IMG/VR virus record: IMGVR_UViG_3300049727_000049
Location: 1-22,087 of that record
Length of the DNA stretch: 22,087 bases
Reading direction: 5' to 3' (one strand)
From: a virus
Every line of letters starts with the position of its first letter. The first letter of the stretch is position 1. Below, in pieces: positions 6,553 through 11,948 of this stretch. The notes under the pieces are model-generated. The model had not been told where the DNA came from, did no database searches, and worked only from the letters and a program-made list of their open reading frames with translations. Made by a program: the position numbers and the translations under genes.

Positions 6553-6789
6553 TTATAAATCGTAATTATATTGTAATTTTTTAACATTTTTCGCCCATTG
6601 TTTTGCATATTCCAACACATAATTCGGTATAACTACCCAGCTACAAGTTTTTTCAAACCAAAAATAATTTCCGTATTTTATTATTGACATAATATCCTCG
6701 TCCATTTTTGCCCTTACTCTTTTTGCTATTTTAGTTTTTCCATTATCTAAGAAATTGAAAAACTCTCCTGTGATATATTCTGTTTCCAT
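6553..6789 (-). CDS. Hypothetical protein (78 aa)
   Basis: Start at 6789 in the AATAAATTTATG context. It contains TKIAKRVRAKMDEDIMSIIK and an aromatic stretch, GNYFWFEKTCSWVVIPNYVL, then a helix EYAKQWAKNVKKL. No domain is recognised. Part of the tightly spaced early series. Confidence 0.6.
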   Translation of the reverse strand: METEYITGEFFNFLDNGKTKIAKRVRAKMDEDIMSIIKYGNYFWFEKTCSWVVIPNYVLEYAKQWAKNVKKLQYNYDL

Positions 6790-6808
6790 AAATTTATTGT
6801 TTATGCTT

Positions 6809-7132
6809 TTAATGCTCCCACCTCACTGATAAATTCTCTCCGCTCTCATTCAAAGCCTCATAGATATATACCCTAGAATTATCTTTGTTGTCATTGACTT
6901 CAAAATACCTAGAATAGTCTGCACACGCCTTACTTGACTTCGTTTCACGCAATAGTGTTTTGCCTTTGTATGTCTGTATTGCAAAAGACCGCCAAAAATT
7001 AAAACCGCCCTTCATTCCATTATCATTACCAATGCTCGCATATTGCTCTGTTTTCAACTTCTTGCCCTGTTTTGCCCTTTCATAGCCCATAAGCAAGTAA
7101 ATATATTTCTCGCCCTTGATTTCTTTTTTCAT
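6809..7132 (-). CDS. Hypothetical protein (107 aa)
   Basis: Start ATG at 7132. Charged and Lys-rich N-terminal half (KKEIKGEKYIYLLMGYERAK), then a Gly/aromatic stretch (GMKGGFNFWRSFAIQTYKGK) and a more acidic C-terminal half ending SVRWEH. The make-up suggests a soluble alpha/beta protein. Neighbours are 7-20 bp away. Not recognised. Confidence 0.6.
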   Translation of the reverse strand: MKKEIKGEKYIYLLMGYERAKQGKKLKTEQYASIGNDNGMKGGFNFWRSFAIQTYKGKTLLRETKSSKACADYSRYFEVNDNKDNSRVYIYEALNESGENLSVRWEH

Positions 7133-7138
7133 AGTGTT

Positions 7139-7459
7139 TTAACTAAAATAATCTTGCAACCATTTATAATTTTGTTTTATCTCATTAAACTTCAATCCAA
7201 GTGTATAACCGATTGATAGTATTACTTCCAAACGCCTATCTGTACCCCACGCACCGCATTTATAAATACCATTTTTCTCGTTCCAATAGCTTGCCTCTTT
7301 TTCAATAATAGGCACTAGCTCATTTTTGTATATCTCATAAACCTTGAAACCCACCCAACCATTTTTTGCACTATACTTGCACCCGACTATTATAATACGC
7401 CCCTCCTCCAATGCTTTTTGATATTGTTTTTTTAATGTCATACTACTCAATGCCCTCAT
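7139..7459 (-). CDS. Hypothetical protein behind an RBS-containing hairpin (106 aa)
   Basis: An ATG at 7459 has GAGG seven bases upstream, a rare Shine-Dalgarno-like site in this block; an internal ATG six codons on is the alternative. The protein starts MRALSSMTLKKQYQKALEEG and has a strand-rich core (RIIIVGCKYSAKNGWVGFKV) and a C-terminal helix. The GAGG lies in the 3' arm of an 11-bp stem, so translation may be structure-controlled. No known domain. Confidence 0.6.
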   Translation of the reverse strand: MRALSSMTLKKQYQKALEEGRIIIVGCKYSAKNGWVGFKVYEIYKNELVPIIEKEASYWNEKNGIYKCGAWGTDRRLEVILSIGYTLGLKFNEIKQNYKWLQDYFS

Positions 7460-7461
7460 AT

Positions 7462-7497
7462 AGCTACCTCATAGACTTACAACCCAATGAGATAGCT
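7462..7497 (-). promoter_or_regulatory. 11-bp stem-loop covering a ribosome binding site
   Basis: Arms at 7487-7497 and 7462-7472 pair over 11 bp (one G-U in the RNA) with a 14-nt loop. The 3' arm contains GAGG and ends two bases before the ATG at 7459. In RNA from the minus strand this would hide the ribosome binding site. As DNA it could instead be an operator. Confidence 0.5.
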
Positions 7498-7527
7498 GTA
7501 TAAAGGTGTAAATTATTTATAATATTT

Positions 7528-7626
7528 TTAATCTGCAAACTCTGGCACAACTACAAATTCGCCATTATACCAACCAAAGACAAGCCCCCGACTTCTCAAC
7601 TGCTCAATAAATTGTATTCTACTCAT
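7528..7626 (-). CDS. 32-aa microprotein
   Basis: The ATG at 7626 is preceded by AATAAATTTATG, the same context as longer genes nearby. The peptide begins MSRIQFIEQLRSRGLVFGWY and continues NGEFVVVPEFAD, a plausible helix followed by two strands. It lies 14 bp downstream of the membrane-protein gene. The start context is the main support; there is no family match. Confidence 0.45.
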   Translation of the reverse strand: MSRIQFIEQLRSRGLVFGWYNGEFVVVPEFAD

Positions 7627-7640
7627 AAATTTATTTTGTT

Positions 7641-7796
7641 TTATTTCATTAAAGTTATTAAACCCGCTACAAACAAACAAACCGCAAAAGCGATTACCGC
7701 AAACAACTGCCTATTTTCTACACTCTTTTTTGAACGCTCAAAGCTCTCAAACTCGCATTGTCTACACTTATCGATACTACAATTATACTTAATCAT
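7641..7796 (-). CDS. Small membrane protein, first gene of the leftward block (51 aa)
   Basis: The frame is open to 7838, but the ATG at 7796 carries the AATAAATATATG context and gives MIKYNCSIDKCRQCEFESFE. Three cysteines in CSIDKCRQC precede a charged linker and a single C-terminal transmembrane helix (LFAVIAFAVCLFVAGLITLM). A soluble Cys-containing N-terminus with a tail anchor could fit a superinfection or host-envelope role, but there is no direct evidence. Confidence 0.55.
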   Translation of the reverse strand: MIKYNCSIDKCRQCEFESFERSKKSVENRQLFAVIAFAVCLFVAGLITLMK

Positions 7797-7957
7797 ATAT
7801 TTATTCTCTTTTTTTTTTATAATATATCTCACGACCATTGATATACATAAATACTACCATACACCACATTAAAGTACAATGAAGCACATGTTAATAACTT
7901 ATTGATTATATCCATATAATACGTTGCCCACCTAATTTGTTACATTCATTAGATTTA

Positions 7958-7986
7958 TTGACAGTATAGTATATACATTGTATTGT
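7958..7986 (+). promoter_or_regulatory. Predicted sigma70 promoter (rightward, into the gap)
   Basis: TTGACA (7958-7963), 17 bp, TATTGT (7981-7986; 4 of 6). No rightward gene follows for more than 1 kb, so it would make a non-coding or antisense RNA. The -35 and spacing are ideal; the -10 is moderate. Confidence 0.4.
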
Positions 7987-8034
7987 AATGCTCGGCTATA
8001 ATAGTTCTATCACCAAAATAAAAGAGAACGAACA

Positions 8035-8050
8035 GTGAACGATTGTTCAC
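8035..8050. repeat. Perfect inverted repeat, possible operator
   Basis: GTGAAC and GTTCAC arms flank GATT (8035-8040, 8045-8050). It lies about 45 bp downstream of the predicted rightward promoter. The compact palindrome suits a dimeric repressor site; a weak RNA hairpin is the alternative. Confidence 0.35.
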
Positions 8051-8307
8051 CTACATATAGTCTGTTAAGTGCTGTACAATGTACTGTAGAAATACTGTTT
8101 ATATAAAAGTGTTAACCCCCCATCCAACACACTCTAAATAAATCTAACTACTAAAACCGCCCTACATTGTATGCATATGCTTTAGCATATACCTATATCT
8201 TATTATCTCTTGTCATTGCTTTACATACTTACTGGTATCTTTGGGGTTTTAAGTTAGTGGATGAGATTAACCCTCAAAAACGCTATATAAAAATTGAAGT
8301 TCAGATA

Positions 8308-8330
8308 TAAAAAAAGACCTTAAAAGGCTT
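8308..8330 (-). terminator. Predicted intrinsic terminator (leftward)
   Basis: On the minus strand, AAGCCTT and AAGGTCTT form a 7-bp stem with one bulged U and a TT loop, followed by a run of seven T (8315-8309). It lies ~120 bp beyond the HNH stop and would end that transcript, or the short RNA from the promoter at 8420-8448. Confidence 0.45.
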
Positions 8331-8414
8331 ATAAAATAAAGATATTAAATAGAAATGCTGTGGTTAAACTTTGACAGCCGAAAAGATTATGAAATACAAG
8401 AGCCGAAACTCCCC
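8308..8414 (-). ncRNA. Candidate ~105-nt small RNA
   Basis: A near-consensus leftward promoter (8420-8448) and an intrinsic terminator (8308-8330) bracket about 105 nt with no open frame of note. The RNA would start near GGGAGTTTCGGCTC and contain a GCTGT/ACAGC stem with a 12-nt loop before the terminator hairpin. No known RNA family is recognised. It could also be just the 3' end of the HNH mRNA with an added promoter. Confidence 0.35.
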
Positions 8415-8419
8415 TTTCT

Positions 8420-8448
8420 ATTTTATTGTTTCTTAAAATACTTGTCAA
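8420..8448 (-). promoter_or_regulatory. Near-consensus sigma70 promoter (leftward)
   Basis: Minus strand: TTGACA (8443-8448), 17 bp, TAAAAT (8420-8425; 5 of 6). It sits right after the HNH stop codon. The RNA would meet the predicted terminator ~85-105 nt later; read-through would enter the early gene block. Confidence 0.55.
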
Positions 8449-8451
8449 TTT

Positions 8452-8868
8452 CTAAAGTAGGTGTTTCCAATTTCTCCTTGTAGCTGTTCGTATTCTATGA
8501 CAGTTTGAACACACTAATTCACATTGTTCAATCTCTTCCAAAGCGGCTTGTATTCTCCCCTGTTTAGCAAAATTACTAACTTCAGAGCCACGACCATTAA
8601 CTTTACCACCTTCCTTGTGGTCATAATCCATACATACTGGTGGATAAAATTTACCACAATCTTTACACGGGCTATTTCTTTTTAACATTGTAATTTTATC
8701 ACGCAATATTTCTACGTTTTTCTTACTTCTAACATAACGCCTTTTGTTCTGACAAGTCTTACATTGTCCATGTAACCCGTCTTTTGAAGAAAAGTTTTGA
8801 TAAAAGCAATCTCTTAATTTAAATTCTCCACATTCACTACATTGTTTTTTGTTTATTTTGTCATCCAT
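8452..8868 (-). CDS. Free-standing HNH endonuclease with zinc-binding cysteines
   Basis: This 138-aa protein has an N-terminal cysteine pair (CSEC, Cys10/13) with CKTC (Cys36/39), and the HNH core: CKDC (Cys68/71), MDYDHKEG (Asp83, His84), and CELVCSNCHRIRT (Cys120, Cys123, His124). The layout is typical of stand-alone phage HNH nucleases, which nick or cut DNA and spread as homing genes or aid packaging. It has its own promoter and a likely terminator, separating it from the early operon. It points away from the late genes. A homing role is likely because it interrupts the control region, but a packaging role cannot be excluded. Confidence 0.85.
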   Translation of the reverse strand: MDDKINKKQCSECGEFKLRDCFYQNFSSKDGLHGQCKTCQNKRRYVRSKKNVEILRDKITMLKRNSPCKDCGKFYPPVCMDYDHKEGGKVNGRGSEVSNFAKQGRIQAALEEIEQCELVCSNCHRIRTATRRNWKHLL

Positions 8869-8921
8869 ATGTATAAGTATATTCTTTTTATAATTTAATG
8901 TTAAGAGTACACTCCCCTCCC

Positions 8922-8950
8922 ATTGTATTGTTTTAAGAACAAGATGTCAA
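8922..8950 (-). promoter_or_regulatory. Near-consensus promoter of the HNH gene
   Basis: Minus strand: TTGACA (8945-8950), 17 bp, TACAAT (8922-8927; 5 of 6). The start would be near 8915, giving a ~47-nt leader before the ATG at 8868. It is back-to-back with the rightward promoter whose -35 begins 28 bp away. Confidence 0.7.
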
Positions 8951-8977
8951 ATTAACAGGATTATACATATAAAAGAC

Positions 8978-9006
8978 TTGACAATCTTTTTGTATTCATA
9001 TAAACT
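8978..9006 (+). promoter_or_regulatory. Predicted sigma70 promoter of the late-side leader
   Basis: TTGACA (8978-8983), 17 bp, TAAACT (9001-9006; 4 of 6); a TATAAA two bases earlier is an alternative -10. Transcription would begin near 9013, right at the 5' base of the leader hairpin (9015). It is the only good rightward promoter before the packaging genes. Confidence 0.55.
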
Positions 9007-9014
9007 TCATTTAT

Positions 9015-9081
9015 GCTAGGAAAGAAGAAAGACAACTTCATAGTTGACGTAATAATCAAGCATGCAGCTGTCTTTCTTAGC
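9015..9081 (+). promoter_or_regulatory. Leader stem-loop with alternative pairings
   Basis: GCTAGGAAAGA (9015-9025) pairs with TCTTTCTTAGC (9071-9081) over 11 bp with one G-U. A nearby AAGAAAGACA can pair with the same right arm instead, and the right arm CTGTCTTT (9068-9075) is also fully complementary to AAAGACAG at 9136-9143, the first strand of the structured RNA downstream. Mutually exclusive helices next to a terminator suggest a switch. Confidence 0.45.
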
Positions 9082-9092
9082 AAAAAGACGTT

Positions 9093-9126
9093 AGACCGCA
9101 ACCTATTTAGTTAGGAGCGGTCTTTT
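9093..9126 (+). terminator. Intrinsic terminator/attenuator in the leader
   Basis: AGACCGC (9093-9099) and GCGGTCT (9117-9123) make a 7-bp GC-rich stem; CCTA/TAGG extends it internally around a 6-nt loop, and a short T run follows. It lies ~80 nt after the predicted start and before the large structured RNA, so it would either end a small RNA or act as an attenuator. Confidence 0.65.
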
Positions 9127-9133
9127 GTATTGT

Positions 9134-9338
9134 GTAAAGACAGACTGGTTGTAGGGTAGTGCCAGTATAAAAATACATCCTGCGGATAATTTATGGTGTT
9201 CTGTTGCCGAGGGTAGAACTAAGGTACACGGTGGAGAAATCCACCCTTTGAACAGGACATCATAATGAAAGCCATCTAAGCCCTTAAAGAAGGCGAGCAC
9301 ACGAAGACATTCGTTCAGATGGTATAAGTTGTCTCTAC
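9134..9338 (+). ncRNA. Candidate ~205-nt structured RNA (four-way junction)
   Basis: The segment folds by eye into a closed multibranch RNA. The closing helix pairs 9134-9143 with 9329-9338 (10 positions, one A-C mismatch). Arm 1 pairs 9144-9148 with 9162-9166. Arm 2 is a 15-bp helix, 9191-9205 with 9251-9265, two G-U pairs, and contains a perfect 6-bp hairpin with a GAAA loop (9230-9245). Arm 3 pairs 9271-9277 with 9317-9323 and contains two small hairpins (9280-9294; 9301-9314 with a GACA loop). No coding frame fits here, and base composition is visibly richer in G and C than the flanks. It is upstream of the packaging operon. I recognise no known family: it lacks the marks of tmRNA, RNase P RNA, group I introns and hammerheads. 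Possible roles are a cis-acting antiterminator, a riboswitch-like leader or a packaging RNA. Confidence 0.6.
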
Positions 9339-9415
9339 TTTTATTATTAACCTTGCAACTGATTTGTATTCACATAGCAATACATTCAAAGTGGGAGGAC
9401 TATATCTAAGACATT

Positions 9416-9649
9416 ATGGATTGGAATAAACTAAAAGAAGAAAGGTGCCCGATGTGTAGTGATTTTTTAAAGCATCGTGTTGCAAATAGGAAGACAAAGA
9501 TAAGAGCAAGACATTACAGCGATATAAAAGATGATATGTATTTTTGTTTTAAGTGTGACTTCCAAATAAGCCAACACAAATTACTAAAGATAATTAAACA
9601 AGAGGGAATAAAACCCAAAACTTTCACAACTGGCTTGCTACAATTCTAA
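9416..9649 (+). CDS. Small zinc-finger protein (77 aa)
   Basis: First gene of the rightward block. It has CPMC near residues 11-14 and CFKC near 44-47, a split zinc ribbon, within a basic protein (FLKHRVANRKTKIRARHYSD). The C-terminal third is helical (HKLLKIIKQEGI). There is no Shine-Dalgarno at normal spacing. It stands 24 bp before the small-terminase-like gene, so it may assist DNA recognition for packaging or regulate late genes; no family is recognised. Confidence 0.65.
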   Translation: MDWNKLKEERCPMCSDFLKHRVANRKTKIRARHYSDIKDDMYFCFKCDFQISQHKLLKIIKQEGIKPKTFTTGLLQF

Positions 9650-9672
9650 CTTCATTGTAAAATCATAAATAT

Positions 9673-10125
9673 ATGCCACGCCCTAAAGGAAGTAAAAATA
9701 AAACGGCAGTTGATGAGCAATCAAGAAGAATTGATTTACTTGATTTAAAAGAGGAGATGCGACTGAAGTTCCTAGAAGAGCATCCGAACTTCGACAACAC
9801 CAGAAAGAACATCGCCCTACCCGAAGTACCCGTAACCCCATTAAACGCCTCTGAGGTCCTTGTAGGGGCTATGAATAGGGTTATAGGAATATATAACGAC
9901 ATCGCTGCCTCTATTACTTCTGATGATATAAAGAAGATGAAACCAAATGAGAAGATTCTCGCTCTACAGAAACTATCCTACTTGCATGGAGCAACCAAGA
10001 AGATGAAGCCGACTTCCGTGAAGTTCCTACAGATAAATACAAATAATAAAAGTGCGGGGGAACTAGAGAGTGCTCTATTAGAACTTAATCGGGACGAGGA
10101 GGAACAAGACAATGCACAAGGATAA
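9673..10125 (+). CDS. terS: Putative small terminase subunit (TerS-like, 150 aa)
   Basis: TerS proteins recognise phage DNA and load it onto the large subunit. Evidence here is mainly position just upstream of terL and size (150 aa). The N-terminus PRPKGSKNKTA is a short basic, AT-hook-like stretch common in small terminases of this kind. The rest is helical (DLLDLKEEMRLKFLEEHP; IGIYNDIAASITSDDIKKMK) with an acidic C-terminus (NRDEEEQDNAQG). The start context is ATAAATATATG. The 3' end overlaps the next small gene by 14 bp. A different DNA-binding protein is possible. Confidence 0.55.
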   Translation: MPRPKGSKNKTAVDEQSRRIDLLDLKEEMRLKFLEEHPNFDNTRKNIALPEVPVTPLNASEVLVGAMNRVIGIYNDIAASITSDDIKKMKPNEKILALQKLSYLHGATKKMKPTSVKFLQINTNNKSAGELESALLELNRDEEEQDNAQG

Positions 10126-10285
10126 AATATATTTAGTTAAAATGGAGGTGAAGGCAAAGAACCTTAAAAAAGCCCTGACCACAAAAGGGAAGATTTTTTA
10201 TGTAGAAGAATTGCCAGACTCAATGCAACCTGAGTTTATAACCCCATCAAAGATAATTGGCTTTCAAAAAACAAAGACAAAATGA
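10112..10285 (+). CDS. 57-aa basic protein between terS and terL
   Basis: This frame starts inside the end of the terS-like gene and its stop overlaps the terL start by four bases (ATGA), a classic coupled arrangement. GGAGG about 10 bases before the ATG could act as a ribosome binding site, although it also encodes Glu-Glu of the upstream protein. The peptide starts MHKDKIYLVKMEVKAKNLKK and continues KGKIFYVEELPDSMQPEFIT. It fills the gap exactly, which supports it being real. Function unknown. Confidence 0.6.
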   Translation: MHKDKIYLVKMEVKAKNLKKALTTKGKIFYVEELPDSMQPEFITPSKIIGFQKTKTK

Positions 10286-11892
10286 ACTACAAATTGATAC
10301 AGACTTACTACCAGAGCCCAGAGTATCTAGAGAAACTCAAAACACGAGTAGAGAATTTACAGTTGTTGTCGGCTGACATCGTGAACCGCAAGCAAATGTT
10401 TGTGGATATGTATTCAAACGACTTTGAGGGATTCTGCGAGAACTTCCTCTTCCTGATTATCCCCGAATATGCCGATGCTATTAAACCCTTTTTCTTATTT
10501 GATTACCAGAAAGATATAATTAAGAAATTAAGAGAAAGTGAAGGAAGTGGGAAGGACGTTGAGTTGTTAATAGATAAACCACGAGGTATGGGTCTATCCT
10601 GGCTCTTAATCGCCTACTTCCTTTGGCGTTGGATGTTTCAACCAAACTGGACTGCCTTTGTACTTTCAAGAACAGAAGTAGAAGTTGATGATGGCACTAA
10701 GACACCGAACAACTCCTTGTTCTCAAAGTTTCGTTGGCTCATCCTACATCTACCTAAATGGACTCTACCAGAAGGTTTCAAGTTAAAAGAACAGGTTGGT
10801 AATGCGAATGACTCAACCTTGAAGATAATCAACCCTGAAATTAAGAGTGGTATCTTTGGGTCTTCCACAAACAGTAATGCTGGAAGGTCCCGCCGCTACT
10901 CTATAACTTTTGTCGACGAGTGTTTTGCGATTGACCGCTTTACGGAGGTCCACCGTTCTCTAACCTCTGTCTCTCGTGTACAGGTCTATGTCTCAACCAC
11001 TAAAGCTAGTCGTGAGGCGAAGAACTTTATGCTCTCAATTAAGCCAGAGAACTATATCTCCCTTGAATGGAGGAACCATCCGTGGAAAGACGAAGAGTGG
11101 TATCAAGAACAAATCAAGAAGGCAGAATTTGACCCTGAAATAATGAAGGAGGTAGACAAGGGTTACTCTATCTCAGAGAAGTTACAATATTACCCAGAAG
11201 TTAAATATGCCAAGGTAGCTCGCATCCAATACAATCCACAACTCCCCCTCTATTGCGGTCTTGATTTTGGTAAAGGGGATTTGACAGTTATTATCTGGTT
11301 TCAATTTGATGGCAACCAAATAAATATTGTTGAGTGTTACTACAATTCAAATAAGGGGAAAGCCAGTTGGTATGCCCCCTTCCTGAATCCTGACTACCAA
11401 ATACCACAAGGGGTTCAATACACACCTAAAGCCCTTGAGTTTATGAACATGGTTCGCAAGTGGCAGAAACCACAGGGCTTCTTCGGTGAGCTCGCCCACA
11501 CAATCAAAAGCATGGCAGACAATACCTCTATTGCAGATACTATGGCAAGATGTGGAGTTCGCTTAATGTGGAATAACTATGCGGTAGAACACGAGCCACG
11601 CAGAATAGCCACAGCCCTCCTCCTTCCTAAGATGGTTTTTAATGAAGCATCAGACAACGTAATGAAACTATATGATGCAGTCGTGAACTCCCGATACTCT
11701 AGTAGTACCTCCACAAAGAATGGAGCAATGAAACCTGTACATGACGATGAGATTGCAGATTTTCGAGCGGCACTTGAAAACGGTTGCACGAATTTTGGTA
11801 GAATATTTAAACATCAAAGAAAAGAAAGTCAAGAAGGAGGTATAAATAAGGATGGCTTTGCAAATAAACTTATTTCATTCTTGAAGGTCTAA
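10282..11892 (+). CDS. terL: Terminase large subunit (TerL)
   Basis: TerL is the ATPase-nuclease motor that fills the prohead with DNA through the portal. In this 536-aa protein the ATPase has a Walker A variant DKPRGMGLS (residues 98-106), Walker B SITFVDE (207-213) and a coupling STT (238-240). The RNase H-fold nuclease starts with YCGLDFGKGD (Asp328), and HDDEIADFRAA (His487-Asp489) supplies late acidic residues. Length is normal for the family. Translation is probably coupled to the 57-aa gene. The last codons contain the -35 element of the chaperonin promoter. Confidence 0.93.
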   Translation: MNYKLIQTYYQSPEYLEKLKTRVENLQLLSADIVNRKQMFVDMYSNDFEGFCENFLFLIIPEYADAIKPFFLFDYQKDIIKKLRESEGSGKDVELLIDKPRGMGLSWLLIAYFLWRWMFQPNWTAFVLSRTEVEVDDGTKTPNNSLFSKFRWLILHLPKWTLPEGFKLKEQVGNANDSTLKIINPEIKSGIFGSSTNSNAGRSRRYSITFVDECFAIDRFTEVHRSLTSVSRVQVYVSTTKASREAKNFMLSIKPENYISLEWRNHPWKDEEWYQEQIKKAEFDPEIMKEVDKGYSISEKLQYYPEVKYAKVARIQYNPQLPLYCGLDFGKGDLTVIIWFQFDGNQINIVECYYNSNKGKASWYAPFLNPDYQIPQGVQYTPKALEFMNMVRKWQKPQGFFGELAHTIKSMADNTSIADTMARCGVRLMWNNYAVEHEPRRIATALLLPKMVFNEASDNVMKLYDAVVNSRYSSSTSTKNGAMKPVHDDEIADFRAALENGCTNFGRIFKHQRKESQEGGINKDGFANKLISFLKV

Positions 11893-11909
11893 ATTATTAG
11901 TGTTATAAT
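11881..11909 (+). promoter_or_regulatory. Extended -10 promoter of the chaperonin gene
   Basis: TTGAAG (11881-11886, inside the end of terL), 17 bp, perfect TATAAT (11904-11909) with TG at the extended -10 position (11901-11902). The start would be near 11916, with a ~33-nt leader. The -35 matches 4 of 6. This lets the chaperonin be made apart from the packaging operon. Confidence 0.65.
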
Positions 11910-11914
11910 GTATC

Positions 11915-11931
11915 TCATTAAAAGTTAATGA
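11915..11931. repeat. 17-bp palindrome at the chaperonin transcription start
   Basis: TCATTAA, AAG, TTAATGA: perfect 7-bp arms around 3 bp, starting at the predicted +1. It could be an operator for a dimeric regulator or a 5' mRNA hairpin. It does not match the CIRCE element that controls many bacterial groEL genes. Confidence 0.4.
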
Positions 11932-11948
11932 AGTTAAGAAAATAGAAT

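Larger units (their letters stand above)
7797..8451. other. AT-rich intergenic control region
   Basis: About 650 bp without a convincing gene on either strand. It holds a rightward TTGACA promoter near 7958, a perfect inverted repeat at 8035-8050, GTACAATGTAC around 8080, ATATGC/GCATAT arms around 8180, and a promoter-terminator pair on the minus strand near 8308-8448. Variants of TACATTGTAT recur near 7974 and 8163. It separates the early block from the HNH gene and is a reasonable place for regulation or a replication origin, though no origin-protein sites are identifiable. Confidence 0.5.

Noticed and set aside
8452-9338. HNH gene plus structured RNA as a HEARO/IscB omega-RNA pair
   Set aside because: The HNH protein is a 138-aa stand-alone nuclease without RuvC parts, is transcribed away from the RNA, and the RNA does not enclose the gene.
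11915-11931. CIRCE heat-shock operator before groEL
   Set aside because: The palindrome has 7-bp arms and a 3-bp spacer; CIRCE has 9-bp arms with a 9-bp spacer and a different sequence.
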